DNA from: Ciona savignyi
Lineage: Eukaryota; Chordata; Ascidiacea; Phlebobranchia; Cionidae
DNA length: 64,000 nucleotides
Assembly (NCBI GenBank): GCA_000149265.1
Contig: CH003375.1
Span: 170,218-234,217, forward strand
Reading direction: 5' to 3'
Part shown: positions 1 to 11,753 of the stretch, one piece after another
Numbering within the stretch: the first letter of the stretch is position 1
Layout of the letters: each line of letters starts with the position of its first letter
Notes under the pieces: generated by a model
Told to the model about the DNA's origin: nothing
Database searches by the model: none
What the model saw: the letters and a program-made list of their open reading frames with translations, nothing else
Position numbers and translations under genes: made by a program

Positions 1-1650
1 ATCAAAATAAAAACGTGACAAAGCGACAATGTTAGTGCAGTTTGGCCTTAACTCATTTATCCACTGAAAATAAACCGATCAGAATATAAAAAAAAACAAA
101 AAAAAAACTTAAAAAGGGAAAATGGGGCACTAATATTGTGAGTCGTTAAATAATAAACTGGGGAATTTGAAATTTGCCATTTAGGGCACTAGTTCGGTAC
201 GTTTAGTAACAGAAAGGCCAGAACAGCTAGGTCGACGCTGTAAACAGTATATTCTATCGAGTTGACTGTGTGTGTGTGTGACATGAACTACATGCAAGCG
301 TGGCTCCTAGACAGCCAACGCAATGTGACACACTGATATACTTAAATACTGAATTACAGACCACAGGTTTACAGTAGCTCTCGTTTTATTTAAGCTTTTT
401 CTATTCTACTGCATTTTACTGTATTTCTTTTCCCATTTAAATCTCGCACTTGGTTCTGTGGGTTAATTATAACGCAACAAACTACACAACTGTACTAAAA
501 AAGCTACTGCAAAGTTAATACAAAATAACAAAAAGGGGTTGCATACAAAAAAGTCTTGTACCTAAAACACAACCAGAAACAATAGCTGATCTGCCATGTT
601 TTTCAACATTTTACTATTCCATCCATCATTTTACTATTCAATCCAAATTTAGTTATGTGAAATCGCCTATTTTACTCTGAACTAAAATTAAAGTTAAATA
701 GTAAATTTTTATTTCTTATTTCCATGCGTAGTTGATCTACGCAACGAAAATCACAAAATTATATTGCCTTACCAATATAAATAACGCTTCGTCGGGCAAA
801 TACACGAACACCTTCCAGCTAGGATTATTTGAAGCTTTAATTCCCTCGGAATCTCACCTAACTACATTAGTAAACACCATCTCATACATTCTCATTCTTA
901 GCTTTGCTACCTATGTTTAAAATAGAATTGGAAACGACCGTTATGTTAAAGTACAAGTGGTCCCTGTCTAAGCGCTATCTCGTCTGCATATTTCACACCA
1001 CTGCAATATAACCTTAATATAACAGGCTGTAGATTAAATTTTAGTAAAGTAAAATAATTTAGTCCAGTTTAACAATTTACAACTCAAAACAGGTAAAGCC
1101 TAAAGCCCTAAACAGATGAATAACCAAACTTTGTTTGACAACAAGACCGTAAGTGTCATCTGTTTTGACACTAGCCAACTACACTTGCTCTGTCGTGTTC
1201 TACCCGTTTTTGGTTTAAATTTTAGTCTGCAATAGAATCTAACTTAATAATTCGGAATTTAAATAAGTCATGGCAGATCGCGAAACAACCTAAATTCTGC
1301 GTGTGTGTTTTGACAAAGCGTTCGTTGCATCAACAGTCATTTCCCAAATGCATCAGTTTGTCGCAGAATTAATCTGAAGTAGTGACGTAATTTCCATCAC
1401 AAGGCCAGCCAGAATTAGCTTGAGCACGACTTATTTGTGAATCGGCAAATTCTACAACTTATGGGAAGTTTGTTTCATATTATTCTGGCATCGTGTCAAT
1501 AATCAAACCTTATTATCAGTCTTAAACTGTGCCATGCAGCAAAACCACGTGTTTTATCATCTGCAATCAGTGTCCATACTGTCCTACTTAGCCCATATTG
1601 TGCTATGTAAGTAGCATATTTTTGGTACGATAGGATATTCGGGGAAAACT
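1..1650. other. Left flank, no gene seen
   Basis: AT-rich sequence with only short open frames. I found no splice-linked exon pair, RNA gene or recognisable protein motif on either strand. Confidence 0.5.
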
Positions 1651-1845
1651 AAAAAGAGGCAAAAAAGAAAAGAGAGAAACACTAAGATTGGGATTATGAT
1701 ATAAGTGTTAGTTTTAAACATGAGGTTGGAGTTAGGGTTAGTTCTGGGTTTGAGATTAGTGTTTAGGAAAGGTTTTAAATTAATAGTCGTAATTTTAGTG
1801 TCCAGTTTTCCTGCTTTTCTCTTTCCCGTTTTTCCTCCTTTAATG
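1651..1845. repeat. Dispersed MITE-like repeat
   Basis: The core GTTAGTTCTGGGTTTGAG with TTAGTGTTTAGG recurs near 60430-60470 and 63120-63165, and in reverse near 47350 and 63890. The edges are polypurine/polypyrimidine blocks (AAAGAGAGAAAC and TTTTCTCTTTCCCG), like the better-preserved copy at 60331-60555. No coding content. Confidence 0.5.
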
Positions 1846-1851
1846 TTGCCC

Positions 1852-2120
1852 GGATATTTATGTTTATGGTAATGTGAAAACCAAGGAGGTTAACACACGG
1901 ACAATCGTCAGAACACCTCGCGCCCATCGTCGGGTTACCGGAGTTATTGCAGTTTGTTGTGTATGATTCAGATGTTTCTTTTTTGGTAGAACCCATTAAT
2001 CCTGGTTTCAGGCAATATCCGTTAAGTGCCTTTCTCAAAGACACAATCTAGCTAGCGACCAGTTTCGTATGGCAACACTTCGGCGGAAACACACTAAACC
2101 ACTGGCCTAATCGGTCGGAC
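1852..2120 (-). repeat. tRNA-derived SINE copy
   Basis: Reverse copy of the SINE whose best example is 45481-45775. It runs from the 3' part (CATAAACATAAATATCC on the minus strand) through GGTAACCCGACG to the tRNA-like head. A minus-strand open frame of 89 codons inside it is an accident of the repeat. Confidence 0.8.
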
Positions 2121-2644
2121 AAAAATGCGTTTTCTATTAAAAATGGAATGAAGCTAGCTTCGTCCGAAATGACTCGTATGTAAACTGATACATCCGCTTT
2201 TACTTTGATTAACAATCCAATTGTTTTAAGGACATTTAAAAAGCTACATAATTAGCTAGTATGCATATTTGGTTGTTTTAAGGCTACTACATCCTAAATA
2301 CTAAAATATCACTATAGTGTTCTGTGACATCACTGACCTGCTTCTGATGTCACAAGTGGTGATGTCACAAACTTGGAATCCGGTTGACTGAAACTTGATG
2401 ATCTGGTCGGAGATGTGTTCCCGAAGAATACAGAAGCTAAAGTATTTCTTCTCGCTTTGGAAGGGTCCTTGCTGTTCTTGGGGCGTTCGGTGATCTCCGG
2501 CGGAGGCGATGACGGCCCGACGAAGCGGAATACTGGGAGAGGAATGAACGTCGGCAGTTGCTGAGTGCTGCTTGCTTTGCTGTCCTGTTACGTAGATTGG
2601 AGGTTAAAGTTGAATATTTGTTTGATTGGAGGTTAAAGTAAATA

Positions 2645-2895
2645 GGATAAGATATTCATGTTTATCCCCGTGAATGGGAAAACCAAGTGGTTAACACAAA
2701 GGCAATCGTCAGATCACCTCGCGCCCACCGTGGGGTTACCGGAGCAATTGCAGTCTGTTGTATATGATAGACACTTTCCTTTAACTTGGTAAAACCCATT
2801 AATCTGGGTTCAGGCAATATTCGTTAAGTCCCTTGCCCAAGGACACAACCGACTAGCTATAGCGATCAGGTTAAATCCTGTAACCAATCGGCTGA
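2645..2895 (-). repeat. tRNA-derived SINE copy
   Basis: Second reverse copy of the same SINE. The plus strand shows GATATTCATGTTTATCCC at the left, GGGGTTACCGGAG in the middle and AAGGACACAACCGACTAGC before the head, which is truncated. Confidence 0.8.
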
Positions 2896-5800
2896 TTAAT
2901 TATTTTACACATTTTCGAGAGATACAAATACAATTAGGTTTAAAAAAATACCTCTATAAGGGATTGTGTTGTTTATACAATAGCCGTGTATGCCGATTTC
3001 AAATGACAGAATTATATAAAAAATATATACCACAGTAGCCGGGTATATGACGCCTGTTTGATGAATTATCCATTTGCTATACAGTTTTCGGCGTTTCGTC
3101 GCATCCGTTTAAAAATCACGGACTGAAATGCACGTTTATCGCGTTATATATCATCGTTACTGTTAGTGACTATTATCCCACAAATATCGGTATAGCTAAT
3201 CCAACAAGTCCAGGATTAAAAAATAGAGATGTATCTCTAACGGTGTGCCAACGATACTTGTAACTTGTTGCAGAGCGTTTCGCAACATCTACCAGTTATA
3301 TTCCCTATCGTCGTGACTTCACTAACCACACGTGCGCTGTGTAACAACCTCCGGTCACTTGCAGGCTTGACCCCTTAAACACCTGCACACTGGCAGAAGC
3401 TATCGGTTATACAGCATCAAACAAATAGCATGAAAAATGGTTTACATCGTTTGCGGGGGTTGTTGCGCAGCCATATAAAGATAGATAATGTTGTTTTTAT
3501 TACGTGACGCAAAATCCTACGAATATGTGCCATCGACATACTTCGAAACAATTTGGTTGCAGGCCGAGTTATGATTGTAATCTATTGATTATTATCTAGA
3601 CATATATTGTTAAGTATCGCATAAATATATATATGAATATATATCCATGGGTATTGTAGCGGTATCAACTCATTTAACCAGTTGATACAAACCCCGGAAC
3701 ACAACAATCCACGCTACCTGCTGGGTCTCTTCCGAACCTGATATCCCTACTAATGAAGAGGACACGGTTGGCATGTTCTTCCGTGGCAAGCTCATTCTAA
3801 ATCAACGCCTTACACTTACACTGCTCAATTCTAATCCATCTGCCTGGTACTGGAGAAGTATACGAATAAATTCTAAGCTAAGCTGCTGATCCATAACGAG
3901 CTGGGCCTCGCGTGTTATGAGTCGGCACATGACGCACACAAATAGTCGGAAATCAACAAACCATATTGTAGGTCTTTCATACTCTGTCGTTTTTGCGAGG
4001 TTTTAGTTGAAAGTTTTAATAGACAGCGCTGGAGATGAACTCGGCTAACTCGGAAGGTTAATTCAGTCGAAAAATGGGAGTTTTCTTCCATCAACATAAT
4101 TAGCGAAGTCGTGCTTGACTGCGGTGAAGTTAGAACAACCTCGAAGGGTTAATTGGGATCTTGAAAGTGAAATATACACGATTTCGTAACGATAAACAGC
4201 ACGAAGGGCCGATTTTAAACCAAACGATAATCCTGTTTTAGAAGCAAAACGCCGATACAAAGAAATACCATGGACCTAGGTCACTATGCTCGCGAATTAA
4301 GCTGTTTAAAAATGGGGGTTTCTAGACACGTACATAGATATAACAGTTCCCTGTAACGCAGCACTGAACAAATAGTTGCAAGACCATGTCAAGTTACCAT
4401 CTTGAACTTCACGCAAATTCCCTTCTGCTAAGAACTTAAAATGCAACCGACGTGTTAATTTTTGCACGCGTAGTAATCTAACACTCTACAATCGCTCAAA
4501 CTTTATTTTTTAACTGTCAGCGCCAAAATATTCTCGCCAAAACATGTTTTTGGTTAAAGATACGATTATTTTCAAGTTTTTGACTTTGTTTTTATATTCA
4601 AGTTTAACTTTGTTTTTATGTTTTATTGAATCAACAGAGCTTCTACCGCTATGCGCCTAAGGCTTCAATCAACTGACGCAAACAATAGATTTTTTTAAAA
4701 TTAAGGTTTTCAGCTACGCACTTAACATAAGACTGTACATACAACCAGAATTACACTTTGCTGATAGTCTGCCAAACAAATTGTTTGGGTCAACGATACC
4801 CGAAAATTGAATATTCTATACTTTACACATAATTCTTTTTGTACTTACGGCTTGGACTTATGTCACAACACTTATTTTATGCTATACGATTGCGATTGCA
4901 TGAAAGATCTCTCACAAACACCAAAGTCGGTGAATTATTGATATACGGAGCCACGGGCCAAAAAGCTGTCACAGATTTCTACGCAAAAACTGCCTGCATA
5001 GCGGAAATACTAAAATAACCTTCCGCCTTTGTTTAGCAGCTTGTTTATCAATACAAACACTTTAACACACAGTCACACTGCGCCGATAGGAAAAGCCTGC
5101 AGTGTTTTGTCCATTAGTACGGGATCCACATCTGCATATTAAGATATTCGGGACGCCGATTGAAAAATCGGAGCCACAATAACCGCAACGGCACGTTACC
5201 CGGTAATATGCGGGAAGGGCAAATGCGGTTACACAGATAAATAACTTCAACATTCAAATGTAAACGTTCATTCAAGACAAGGGGAAGAACTTCATCCACT
5301 CATACGAAATAATTACTTAAGTAGATAATATCTTATTGGTTGTGTTATAACAAATAAAACGTTGTTTATCGCAGCATTTATGGCGAAACTTTCAAAAAAA
5401 TCACAGAATCACAAGGTATATATTACATTTAACTGAACAACTATAGTAGAGATATCGTATAAATATTTTTAGAAGATTAATTTTATAATTAACACTTGTG
5501 CGAAACTGTGGATTTAAGGTGGCTGTGTCACAAATCAGTCGAATAAAAGCAAGTGTTTACAACATAGCATATATCCCAACAGTCTAAATATTCGATGCGG
5601 GATATCTAATAAATATTTAATCATACGTTAAGTATGTGTGGTTAATCCACTTGATATTTTGCTGCGATAACTAAACTGTAAAAAAACGAAACAATTTAAA
5701 AAGAAAAATAATTTACGAGTATTCCAAAACTTACCGGAAAATGAAGACTTGAATATCACGTCTCTGTTCGGTGGAACACAGGTTTTAAATGTTTATTTTT

Positions 5801-8100
5801 AACATCATTTACTTATTTTCATAAGAGTAAAGCTCATCCCTAGAACGAAGAAAATGTTTTGACTAAATATACTAAATAGAGGGAAAGAAAACTGGGTTTT
5901 GATGGTTTAGCCCCGAGGTGGGAATACACGTTGTTATCTCGCGTGATATCTTTACAAAATCTCTTGCCCACCGACGGACTCCTATTGAGTTATGGTAAGC
6001 ATTATGAAGACATAATTAATATTTTTGTTAAACTTATTATACTATTCACCACTGGCTTTCGGCAACATCACTTTACTACCTTGTCAATAACCTACGGTGA
6101 GAAGACTTGGTCATTAGAGCTAGGGATAGGATAACTTGTAAACAAACCTCGTGTCAGGAAACGCACTATTAATCATTCTTGGGGAATGCTTTGGAATAGG
6201 CAATGCAACTAACGACAGGTTATTATCAATTCTTCCTATTGTTCCAAGGCTGTGGGATTTTTATATGTCGTATATGCTGTACTACATTGCAGTCTTACAT
6301 AACTTTTGATGTAATTAATGTTCAGATAACTCAACTAACCGACTGTGGTCATGCGCTAGTTGGTTCGTAGCATGTCAGTCGGAAGTTGCTTGAGGTAACG
6401 TTGCTAGAACACAGTAGTTTAAAGTTTTCAAACTAAAACTGCAGCAAATTCTCTATATTTAATACACTGCACTAGCATCGGTAACAACTAGGAACGAGTA
6501 CCTAACCTACCGTAACAAAAGACAAAATAGCCTCAGTGATAAGAAGAAATGGGATAAATGTAACAACTGTATTTTTACTATTATCAGAGTGAATTAATGT
6601 AAACGCTATGAATTTCTTACTAAAACTAGTTTTGCTGGCCAACAGTTTAGTCTAGCATATGCAGTCATAATACAGAGAGTATGACGTTCCTGAATGAACA
6701 TTTCCCACTTACCTTGGTTGGATTATTTAAGCACAAAAAGTTTCTATTGGGCAACTAAGAAGAAATTGACTTGACTTTAAAGAATATCATCAACCCAATG
6801 CCATGGCCATTATCATTGGTTTTATGCAACTGTGGCATAATTGCTAAATCACTATGTGGCAAGGCATTATATGAAATCATTGTATTGTATAAACGACGTA
6901 ATTGCACCACTTTAACAAAATTTAAACATTCTGAAGGCTATACCGAAAGCATTAACCCGAGTTTGTTTAACTTAAATTTTGCAACTTTTTTATAAAAAAA
7001 TTGTCTTGAAAAATACGCACGTTTCTATTAAAGGGCGAACTAAAAATGGTGGTAATTTGTTCGATGGGTATTAATTTAGATCCAATAGATTATACACATA
7101 CCTTTTAAAGAAGGAAATTAGATAAATTCTATTATTACGAATTAGCAAGCGATACAAATTAACTAACTTATAAACTTAAGTTTGTCGCTGGAAACCATTC
7201 TTTAAGAATCATGATTCTACTAAATATATGTGCCTTAGTTTTTACAGTAAGTTTGTCGATCATGACTGTGCTGTTAAAACTACAAGAAACTCGCCTGTCA
7301 TTTCATTCTCTAGCGTTTTATGACAAATAAGCTCAGACCAAACATAATTTAGTTTTCCAAAGTCTTTTGTTGGCGCGTAGCTTTTTAAATTAAAAGAGAA
7401 AATAAAATACCAGCAGAATAATTTAAACTTCTTAAAACCACTATCTACTACATTGGAATAATGTTTCAATTAAATAGGCGCAAAAATCACCTTTCTTTGT
7501 TATACAGTACTATGTCTTTAAACTTAAATAACTAATTTTATTTTAAGTAAAGCAAATACTATCTTGATATAAAAATAAATCTAGTAAATTTCTTTAAATA
7601 ATTCAGAATCTATATATTTTGATATGACTACTAATCTTGCAGTGTAATAATATAATAAATCAAAGCCGCTGACGTGGTCGCATTAATATGCGAACTGGAT
7701 AGAAGTACAGCTATATGTCGAAACCTCAACAAAAAATCTGCTTAGAAATACAAAGCAGTCTCCATTTACTGTTTATGCTTATTGTCCACTGTTGCGTCAT
7801 AACTGTTTCTCGCAAATTTAACGACATTTCCGTGCACTGCACCTACCACCGAGCTACACTGCCAGCAAAATGTTGATGTTTAAAACCTTTCTTTGTTGTC
7901 TACTGGATTCAAGTATTATACATGTGCCTTATAATCTAAGTATTTGTAATTCCTTATTACACTTTTGAATGGTTGTACATGAATAATATATTGTTTATAT
8001 TCACTCAAATTCGCCTTCAAGTTTTGTGCATTTTATTACAGTATGTTTCTAGAAATAGAGAACTGTTTAATCATTTCATTGCCTTATATTTTGGAGGATC
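2896..8100. other. Long intergenic stretch, no supported gene
   Basis: No splice-linked exons, tRNA or conserved motif were found in 5.2 kb. There is a short inverted motif (TATCAACT and AGTTGATA) at 3662-3689. A 63-codon minus frame at 5253-5062 begins with a hydrophobic stretch and is cysteine-rich; it is listed as a weak finding and not called as a gene. Confidence 0.45.
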
Positions 8101-8102
8101 GT

Positions 8103-8262
8103 AACTGATTGCCTGAACCCAGTGGGTTGATTGGTTCAACCAAATTAAAGTAATGTCTGAATTATACTCAAAACACGACAATAGCTCCGTTAACCCGACG
8201 GGAAGCTGAAGATAATCTGACGATTACAGGGGATAAACATGAATATCCATCCTATCCTTTAT
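8103..8262 (+). repeat. 5'-truncated SINE copy
   Basis: Only the 3' body remains: ATTGCCTGAACCCAGTGG, then a run matching the CAATAGCTCCGGTAACCCG block, then GGGGATAAACATGAATATCC. The tRNA-like head is missing, as expected for an incompletely reverse-transcribed SINE. Confidence 0.75.
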
Positions 8263-9554
8263 ATTCTTTTATGTGGCATTTTGACAGTAAACATCTCTAG
8301 AAAAAATTTGTTTTGAAATATCCGTGCACAAGAAAATATTATTCGCCATTTTTTTGTAAGCAGAATCGTTCATTTCCAAATACAACTCTATATTTCTTAA
8401 AAGTAACTAGTTTTTTGCGTATTATTAAAATTAAAAGAATGATAAAAGGTATCAAGTCGCGTCGTTTTGGTGTGAAGGATTCAGAGATATTAAATTTTGA
8501 ATTATGGGGTGTAATTTAGAGTGTCTGTAATTACTAAAGACTACATCAAGACGTCAGTCACCCTTTAAAAAGATTTTTCAAACTGAATTTCACCCTATTT
8601 GCATTCTAATTGTAATTTTCGACTTATTCGATACATAGGAATGCATTTAATAGCGACATTAACCATAAGCAAAGATCAAAACGCACAAAAAGTATTTCGA
8701 ATACGAATCACGCCTGCCACCTACCGGAATAGGACAGGTGGTGTTAACCGTCGACGACAGAGCGGGAAAATGCAAAGCCAATTATGCTTCTAAACTAACC
8801 GGAGTACAGATACAAAAGCGGAACATTGAGGCTATTTTTCACAAGTTGTATTTTTATTGAAATCAGAATGGTAACAAAACTACAAAAAGCGCAAATAAAG
8901 TAAGTAGTCAATCGAAAACTTCTCGGCAGCAATATTAACTGGTATCTGTAGAACACCAATTACAGCTCTAAAAAAATGAAATAATGTTGAAGTTTATAAC
9001 CCATTCTGGGGTGAGAAAATCCATATTAAACAGTCAGATAACCCGCATTTAAGATCCACTTTCCGAAGCTATTTCAGCGTGTTGAATTGTGAAGACATGC
9101 ATCAAGGTGATGATTCTCATGTGCAAAACTCTTCAAACACATCACACAAATGGATGGGTAGATGTCACTGCACCATGCACAGCAATATTACGTGCACAAT
9201 CCACAAATACCAACCAAGTTCTTCTCAGGTCAAGTGTAATCGGTTACAACTACTTAGGCTCTGCCGCAGAGTCATATTTTAGTGGCGGTTGGACAAATCT
9301 TTCCTCTTTTTCAGTATTTCTGAAATGTATAACGTCTTGGTTGGATAATCAAATATACGTTGCAGCTTTTTAAATTTCAGTCACATTTCTGACAGGTGGC
9401 ATGGGAAGACTTTAAGTGAGATACTTAGTTTACTTACAGCACAGGAACTTCTGGTGGCAAAAAATATTGGCATTTGAGTTATTGTACTGTTTAAAGACAT
9501 TGTTACCATTTCAAATACAACAGCACAATTTGCAAAGTGTTAGTCCCGTGAACC

Positions 9555-9824
9555 ACCCAATTTTTCTGGCGGTTAAGTGTGACGCCTTTTTACGGCAGGG
9601 TTGCAGGTTTGAAACAAGTTGCTAGCTCGTCGGTTGTGTCCTTGGCCTAGGCACTTAAAAGACATTCCCCAACCCAGGGGATTAATGGGTTCTACCAAAT
9701 TGAAGGAACGTGTGAATCACACAATACACTGCAATTGTTTCGAGGTAATCTGACGATTGCCCGTGTGTTAACCCCCTTGTTTTTTCTATTAACGGGGATA
9801 AACATGAATATCTTTATATCCTGA
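9555..9824 (+). repeat. tRNA-derived SINE copy
   Basis: Near full-length forward copy. It has a degenerate A-box region (CTGGCGGTTAAGTG), a B-box-like GGTTTGAAAC, TCGGTTGTGTCCTTGG, and the 3' end GGGGATAAACATGAATATC. Confidence 0.8.
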
Positions 9825-10039
9825 GAAGGTAACTGCCCAGATTGAACTGGATTTCATCCTCATATCATGACGGTTGACAGTCCGACATGCTACAAATAAG
9901 CTTACGTAACCAACGTTCTGACGTAACCAACGTTCACATAATGGCTGCTGGTTAGCGCGGTGGTCTATACTGTAGTTGATTTAAGTTAACAAAGAACCAT
10001 CCAACACAGATATTCACAACACACAGATACCAAACCAAC

Positions 10040-11122
10040 CTGCAATGGTCTTGCAGCATTGTCATAATTTCGCTCTGATATTCCTGAGGCACAGGCTTGG
10101 CACCAACCATCCAATAGTAAAGTTCCCAGTCATTATCAGGTTGGTTTAAGATTTTGTCATAAATATCGATCTGATCTTCACTGAAACTGGAAACAATAAA
10201 AGATGGAGGTTGAAATTGTTTTTGAGATGTTTTTGATTTAAGGCTTTTTTATATGGGATTTACTTTTGAACAAAGGATAGAATATTCGTATTTATCCCCG
10301 TGAATGGGAAAACCAAGGGGGTTAACACACGATTAATCCTCAGAACACTTTAGGTTACCGCAGCTATAGCAGTGTGTTGTGTATGATTAAAACGTTCCAT
10401 TAATTTAGCAGACCCGATTAATCCGCTGGGTTCAAGCAATGTCCGTTAAGTGCTGTGCCCAAGGACACAACCAATTATCTAGTGACTAGTTTTGTACCCG
10501 CAAATCCTTCAGCTAAAAGGCGACACACTAAACCACCAGACTAAACTGTTGAACAATAGTCCTTGCATAAGTGATTGTTCACATTGTCCTATGTATGGGA
10601 ACAAAATATGTTACACTACCATACAATAACACAAAAGAAAGTGGACATAAATAACAGTTTTATACACTGGTTAAGTTTACAGTGTGACCATGTAACCAAA
10701 GCTTAAATGACATACTTGTTTAAATATTTCGCTGAAAAGGTACTGAATATCAAACAGTTTTCCGAAATTCCTCTTTTCCTGCTTTGCCAATAAAGTCTAG
10801 CTCTCTTTTTTGTGACCGACTCATTCATATACTCTTTACGTGGAATCTGTAAAAAAGTTAATCATTTTTTAAAGAATAGTTCCTTTAAAAACAGTAGTTA
10901 TTTTAACCAAACATTACCAGAAAAGATCAGGATTGGTATAAACCAGTTTATTAAATCTTAAATGTAATGAAAGAAGGATAAGGAACTTAAGATACAAACC
11001 TTTACTTCTCCAGTGGCTGTAACAAATTCATTCAGATTTCCACGGACAAACCGAAGATATTTCGAAGACAAAATTCTTTGTTTAATACTCCGGTGAACAA
11101 CAGCACACCTTATGGCAGACAT
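10040..11122 (-). CDS. SDHAF2: Succinate dehydrogenase assembly factor 2, 3' end not found
   Basis: SDHAF2/Sdh5 is the mitochondrial factor needed for covalent attachment of FAD to the SDHA flavoprotein of complex II. Three exons join in frame: 11122-11000 (ATG to the GT at 10999), 10846-10716 and 10186-10040. The first is basic and free of acidic residues near the start (MSAIRCAVVHRSIKQR), as in a mitochondrial presequence. The second holds the family hallmark KRARLYWQSRKRGISENC and the third DNDWELYYWMVGAKPVP. The third exon ends at AG|GTTGGT in phase 2. The family normally continues for about 20-25 residues, and I could not find that last exon in the remaining 10 kb. The gene follows the ABCA3-like gene on the same strand after 632 bp. 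Identity is confident; completeness is not. Confidence 0.9.
10266..10555 (-). repeat. SINE copy in SDHAF2 intron 2
   Basis: Reverse copy, nearly complete. It starts at AGGATAGAATATTCG on the plus strand and ends in the tRNA-like head, whose minus sequence contains TTTAGCTGAAGG. It fills most of the intron between SDHAF2 exons 2 and 3. Confidence 0.8.
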
Positions 11123-11753
11123 TATAAGTCAGCTTTCTAAGACCTACGTATGGAATCAAATGTCATAGGCAATTGTTCAACATGAAATAACAGAACAGAG
11201 GAACATGTAATGAAAAATGATCATTCACTTGCCAATACCTTGTCATGTAAGGTGTAATATATCTTATGGAAATTTGACTACATGGTAAAATCTTTACTTG
11301 TTTTAAAATTGTCTATGTAGTAAAAGCTGTACTTGTTTAATAACACATAAGGAACAAGGTTTCAAATGTAAAAGTAGGCAATTGAAATACTGCAAATACA
11401 AGACAAAAGAAATTCAATCAAATACTGTTAAAGATGTCTTTAGTGAATTAATATGCATGTGATATAGTTAATAATTATCCACCATTAATGAGAATAGTGA
11501 GAGAAAAAGAATATTTAAAATAACTTTAGTTACATATGAATGAAATACCAATCTATTGCCACTCTTTCCATCAATTAGTATGAAAAATCATAAAATATAT
11601 ACAATTCTATGTTCTAAATCACAGCAGAACAGGCAACATCACAGTAACTGACTGATTGCACAGAAAAAGAAAGAAAAGGGAGATTGTAAAACCAAGTAAC
11701 AGCAATTGCAGGCCTTGTAAACTTTAACTAAAAATAAAATTAAAAAGAAAGGT

